Origin: Chloroflexota bacterium
GTDB lineage: Bacteria; Chloroflexota; Dehalococcoidia; Lucifugimonadales; UBA3495
Reading direction: 5' to 3'
Length of the DNA stretch: 34,806 nt
NCBI GenBank assembly: GCA_026710825.1
Contig: JAPOQH010000092.1
Span: forward strand, 1 to 34,806
Shown here: in pieces, positions 31,557-34,806 of the stretch
Position numbering within the stretch: position 1 is the first letter of the stretch
How the letters are laid out: each line of letters starts with the position of its first letter
Notes under the pieces: model-generated
Database searches by the model: none
What the model was told of the DNA's origin: nothing
Seen by the model: the letters and a program-made list of their open reading frames with translations, nothing else
Position numbers and translations under genes: made by a program

Positions 31557-32438
31557 ATGCGTCGAATCAGCCAGAATCGTCGTGGCGCTGCCATCAAAGC
31601 GGCCAGCATCATCGCGGTGCTGCTCTTCCTTTGCACGCTGACCGCAATGACGCCCAATGCCCAAACCGTTTACGCCGGTACACCGGACTGCCCATCCAAT
31701 TGGCCGGCAGATCAGGGCGAGCAGTTTTTCACCGACCCCGATGGCGCCGAGTGGTTCGTCATACGAAGCGCGGACAGCAACGGCTATGAGACGCTGCGGG
31801 CCTACCCCGCCGATGACGGATACGCGACCGGCTACGTCCCCGGCTCACCCGACGAGGTATGCAACCTGCTGGTCCGCCGGCCCGGGAGCACGGCAGACCT
31901 GGACGAGCCTCGCCAGGTTACCTTCCGAGCCGAACGGGAGCCAAAACCCCGAGTCGTGGTGACTACAACCATATTCCGGCAGTTCTACGACCGCCTGATA
32001 CCCAACGGCCCTCAGGGACCCAATCCTGATCCCACCTGGGGGGACCTGTTCGATCTGTTCTCCGACCAGGAGCGATCGTGCATGACCGCCCACCTTGGCG
32101 AGGAACGACTCGCCATCGCGCTCCAGAACTCGGTCTTCCATCACCGCGACCCCGGCGGCGACCCCCGTCTGGAAGATGTAATCATACTCGGCTGCCTGTC
32201 CACGGACACCGCCGGCGCCCTGACCTTTGCCATCACGTTCGCCGCCGTGCTTCGGCAGGTGGAAGCCAGCGGCCAGGAGAACGCCTGCGTCCAGGAACTC
32301 CTGGAACCCGCAATCGCCGCCCTGTCCAAGCCCAACCCGACGGAAGAGGAACTCATGGCGGTCTTCGGGTTCTTCTTCGGCCTGATTTCTTGCGGCCTGG
32401 AAATGACGGATCCCCCGGCAGGATCTTCAGGAGGGTAG
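31557..32438 (+). CDS. Secreted protein of unknown function flanked by direct repeats
   Basis: A 293-residue protein with a signal peptide: basic RRISQNRRG, hydrophobic AASIIAVLLFLCTLTA and a likely cleavage after VYA at residue 40. The exported part has LFSDQERSCMTAHLGEERLA and, later, a similar SGQENACVQELLEPAIAAL segment, so two weak helical repeats each around a Cys. The ATG at 31557 has GAGG 8 bases upstream; the frame continues further upstream without such a site. It lies between two long direct repeats. I do not recognise a function. Confidence 0.7.
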   Translation: MRRISQNRRGAAIKAASIIAVLLFLCTLTAMTPNAQTVYAGTPDCPSNWPADQGEQFFTDPDGAEWFVIRSADSNGYETLRAYPADDGYATGYVPGSPDEVCNLLVRRPGSTADLDEPRQVTFRAEREPKPRVVVTTTIFRQFYDRLIPNGPQGPNPDPTWGDLFDLFSDQERSCMTAHLGEERLAIALQNSVFHHRDPGGDPRLEDVIILGCLSTDTAGALTFAITFAAVLRQVEASGQENACVQELLEPAIAALSKPNPTEEELMAVFGFFFGLISCGLEMTDPPAGSSGG

Positions 32439-32475
32439 GACGAACCCGTCCCTCCGCAAATCCGCCCCCGGCGGC

Positions 32476-32601
32476 AGAGCCTTTCGATTGTTTGTATGCG
32501 CCGCCGCAGTCCGCTTATGATGCGCCTACGTAATCCGCTCATGGTGAGCCTGTCGAACCACGAGCGGACGGTGTATTCAGCAACCTGCTGCGCTGCACAC
32601 T
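32476..32601. repeat. Long direct repeat, copy 2
   Basis: Starts GAGCCTTTCGATTG, has the 40-base block starting CCGCTCATGGTGAGCCTGTC at 32535-32574 identical to copy 1, and ends CTGCGCTGCAC. Copies 1 and 2 are about 1225 bases apart, both flanking the secreted protein gene. Confidence 0.7.
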
Positions 32602-33227
32602 GTCTCCAAACCGAGACAATCGAAACCCCTGATTCAGCCCTCCAAAAATTCCCCCGGATACTGACATCCGCCCGTTGCCCGGTACCGCACCCACGTTCTA
32701 TCCTGTATTCGTCAGGTTCCCCGCAAGGTGCTCGAGAACCGGGCGGGGTGCGCCGCACCGCATGCAGCGGCGTTCCACCAAGCTACCAAACATGGCGAGG
32801 TGTCAAAAAGGTTCGGGTCGTTCAACGGCCTGTCGGTAACAAATCGCAGAATCGGTTCCCAAGGGGCCTAAGGTCGTAGATCCGCCTCCGGCGGGTCGCA
32901 GATGCGTCTTTGACGCGTCGTGCTTTTCCGCGACTGTGCTCCCGGAACCCGGCGGGTGTCACCACCGCCCCGTGCCGCAAAGCTGCGACTCAACGAGTCG
33001 GAGAACTGCGGGTACACGGAACTCTAGGACGCAAACTCTGCGCAAAAACAGTGTTGGCCGTGCTCCGACACGCGATCCGAACCGCAACCTGACGCCAAAA
33101 ATCAGAAACTGAAGCCCCAAAGGAGATAGCCCACCGAAACATTCCATCAGAAACCGAACCAATCCACATCCTGGACATCCGGCGCGTCCATGCAGCACCC
33201 GTTCAGCCTGTCTGTGCCAGCCGGACC

Positions 33228-33255
33228 GAACCCGGCGGATCGAACCCGGCGGATC
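33228..33255. repeat. 14-bp tandem repeat, two copies
   Basis: GAACCCGGCGGATC occurs twice back to back at 33228-33241 and 33242-33255. Confidence 0.8.
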
Positions 33256-33329
33256 AAAGATGCCCCACAACCGTGGCCATCTCTCACGCGTACCCAGTCG
33301 GTCCCGACGGTATGTGCGATCCAAATCGA

Positions 33330-33438
33330 TATACCGTCGCTCCTGCGAAAGCAGGAGCCCAGAGGCCCTATGGTCAGCGAAACTCTAACGGTGTTTGCTG
33401 CTGCGCGCCGCTGGATACCGGCTTTCGAGGGATGGCGG
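33330..33438. repeat. Inverted pair of REP-type elements
   Basis: GCTCCTGC-GAAA-GCAGGAGC (33339-33358) is a perfect 8-bp stem with GAAA loop, followed by CCAG. CTGGATACCGGCTTTCGAGG (33411-33430) is the same family in the opposite orientation. Such head-to-head doublets are typical of REP/BIME-like elements. The left element is extremely close to the widely spread CGTCATTCCxGCGAAAGCxGG type. Confidence 0.7.
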
Positions 33439-33566
33439 TAGGCAAACCTGAGTTGTCGGTACAACATGCCATGAAACTGGGTACGCCCGAGGGGCAACCC
33501 ACGTTGACAACCCCATCACGCCCCGCCTACCATCGGCCCAACCAGACGTATCGCGGTGGGGGATCC

Positions 33567-34667
33567 ATGAAGGCATCCTACTTCGGCTGCATGAGCTACG
33601 CTGACCGGGACAAGTTTCCTGCCGGCTGGCCGGTGCCGCCAGCGTTCCACGACCCCGAGGTTTCCCAGCGCTCCTACGCCGAGGGCATCGCCGAATGTGA
33701 ACTGGCCGAATCCCTCGGCTTCGACTGGATCAGCCTCTCCGAGCATCACTACTCTGGCAACCGCACCACGCCCAATCCGGCGGTCATGGCCGCCGCCGTC
33801 GCCGAGCGCTGCAAGACCGCCCGCATCGCCCTGCTCGGCCAATTGCTCCCCTTGAGCAATCCCATTCGCGCCGCCGAGGAAATCGGGATGCTCGACAACC
33901 TCACCGGCGGTCGCCTCATCGCCGCCTTCATGCGCGGCACCCCCGGCGAGGACCAGGTCTACGACCTCAACCCGTCCGAGGGACGCGAACGGCTCATCGA
34001 GGCTATGGACCTCGTGCTCAAGGCCCTCACCGAACCCCAGCCCTTTTCCTGGGAGGGCCGGCACTACCAGTACCGCACCGTGTGCGTCTGGCCCCAGCCC
34101 GTGCAGCGTCCCCTGCCGCCGCTCATCGTAGCCACTCGCAGCCCCGACACCGTCCAGTACGCCGCCGCCAACCGCCTGGGCCTCGGTGTTTCCTACGACC
34201 ATCCCGACGACATGACCATCACCGTCGGCAAATACCGCGATTGGTGCGCTGACGCCGGCTGGGAACCGTCGCCGGATGACATCGTCTACCGCGGCGGCAT
34301 CTGCCTCGGCGAGACCGACGCGGATGCAGAGGCCCTCAGGGACCGTGTCGAAGCCGCCGGCGGTGGCAGCGGCACCTTCATCGGCCGCTCCCTGTCCCAG
34401 GCCGTTCAGTCCGCTCGCGCCTCAGGGCAATCCGGAAATCAACCGCCGCCGGCTCCCCCACGCGCCCGCACCGGCGGGACCATCCGCATGCTCAACTTCG
34501 TCGGCAGCCCCGACACCGTGGCGCGCCAACTCCGCGAATACCACGATAGCTGTGGCGTCGGCGTCGCAGATCTCGCCTTCCAGCAACCCGGCCTCCACCA
34601 CAAAGACGTCATGACCCAAATCGAACTCTTCGGCAAAGCAGTCCTCCCCCAAATCCACGAGTTTTGA
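33567..34667 (+). CDS. LLM-class flavin-dependent oxidoreductase (luciferase-like monooxygenase)
   Basis: A 366-residue FMN/F420-dependent TIM-barrel enzyme. The luciferase family is marked by SLSEHHYS with its active-site histidine, LLPLSNPIRAAEEIGMLDNL, and GRLIAAFMRGTPGED. A C-terminal WPQPVQRPLPPLIVATRSPD block follows and the end is VLPQIHEF. Start at the ATG 33567 with GGTGGGGGA directly upstream; the frame is open upstream but over REP elements. Substrate unknown. The stop codon TGA lies within the first unit of the 18-bp tandem array. Confidence 0.92.
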   Translation: MKASYFGCMSYADRDKFPAGWPVPPAFHDPEVSQRSYAEGIAECELAESLGFDWISLSEHHYSGNRTTPNPAVMAAAVAERCKTARIALLGQLLPLSNPIRAAEEIGMLDNLTGGRLIAAFMRGTPGEDQVYDLNPSEGRERLIEAMDLVLKALTEPQPFSWEGRHYQYRTVCVWPQPVQRPLPPLIVATRSPDTVQYAAANRLGLGVSYDHPDDMTITVGKYRDWCADAGWEPSPDDIVYRGGICLGETDADAEALRDRVEAAGGGSGTFIGRSLSQAVQSARASGQSGNQPPPAPPRARTGGTIRMLNFVGSPDTVARQLREYHDSCGVGVADLAFQQPGLHHKDVMTQIELFGKAVLPQIHEF

Positions 34668-34806
34668 CCTCTCGCCATCGTTTGACCTCTCGCCATCGTT
34701 TGACCTCTCGCCATCGTTTGACCTCTCGCCATCGTTTGACCCATCGCTATCGTTTGACCCATCGCTATCGTTTGACCCATCGCTATCGTTTGACCCATCG
34801 CTATCG
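34663..34806. repeat. 18-bp tandem repeat array, eight units, running off the window
   Basis: Four units TTTGACCTCTCGCCATCG (34663-34734) are followed by four units TTTGACCCATCGCTATCG (34735-34806). The two unit types differ at three positions and are homogeneous in blocks. The first unit supplies the TTTTGA end of the oxidoreductase gene. No unit is interrupted by unique spacers. Confidence 0.92.

Larger units (their letters stand above)
32602..33566. other. Non-coding, repeat-rich region
   Basis: About 965 bases. No frame here has a ribosome binding site plus recognisable protein. Three perfect or near-perfect hairpins cluster at 32882-33000: CCGCC-TCC-GGCGG (32882-32894), GATGCGTC-TTT-GACGCGTC (32901-32919, followed by GTGCTTTT) and CGACTC-AAC-GAGTCG (32986-33000). 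The second could be a plus-strand terminator. Confidence 0.5.

Noticed and set aside
32959-33324. 121-codon minus-strand frame in the repeat-rich region
   Set aside because: No ribosome binding site or family signature; overlaps hairpins and repeats.
34663-34806. CRISPR array at the right end
   Set aside because: Units are contiguous without unique spacers and no cas gene is near.

Overview
The window is about 34.8 kb of GC-rich bacterial chromosome. Its gene content suggests an uncultivated Chloroflexota bacterium, for example of the SAR202/Dehalococcoidia type: COG3618-type amidohydrolases, a luciferase-like (LLM) oxidoreductase, an acyl-CoA dehydrogenase, a branched-chain amino acid-type binding protein, many Uma2 and toxin-antitoxin genes, and palindromic repeats scattered between genes. 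This placement is inferred from gene content and style; no rRNA gene is present to confirm it.

Layout. Positions 1-6.2 kb (minus strand) hold a SAM methyltransferase, two paralogous TIM-barrel amidohydrolases, a secreted subtilisin-like protease between them, and a decayed HEPN/PaREP1-like gene. At 6.3-10.4 kb lie a Uma2 gene interrupted by one amber codon, a SIS-domain sugar isomerase-like gene, a carboxymuconolactone decarboxylase-like gene, and a two-gene unit of an SMC/RecF-type ATPase with a DUF4276 (Toprim-like) protein that looks like a split OLD/PARIS-style defence module. At 10.5-16.8 kb are housekeeping genes (alaS, ruvX) with a fused nucleotidyltransferase-HEPN protein, a MoxR-like ATPase and an intact Uma2 gene.

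At 16.8-18.4 kb (minus) lie a candidate selenoprotein with an in-frame TGA followed by a SECIS-like hairpin, and a tandemly duplicated hicB-hicA pair. At 18.4-20.6 kb (minus) are a YqeK-like HD hydrolase, a HIT protein and an acyl-CoA dehydrogenase. At 21.4-25.8 kb (plus) are a GlcG/HbpS protein and a polysaccharide deacetylase-family protein, then obg-nadD and pyrE. At 25.8-28.1 kb (minus) are a PIN toxin with a DUF104-like antitoxin, then a YgfZ/GcvT-fold protein and an A-type Fe-S carrier, plausibly working together in Fe-S cluster maturation. At 28.5-31.2 kb (minus) are a solute-binding lipoprotein and a two-domain protein (P-loop-like plus nucleoside deoxyribosyltransferase-like). At 31.2-34.8 kb (plus) are a secreted orphan flanked by long direct repeats, about 1.1 kb of repeat-rich non-coding DNA, an LLM oxidoreductase, and an 18-bp tandem repeat that starts on its stop codon and runs off the window.

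The most notable items are the selenoprotein candidate, the ATPase/DUF4276 pair, the duplicated hicBA unit, the palindromic repeats lying in gaps between same-strand genes, and the 18-bp array at the right edge. No tRNA, rRNA, CRISPR array or transposase gene was recognised.
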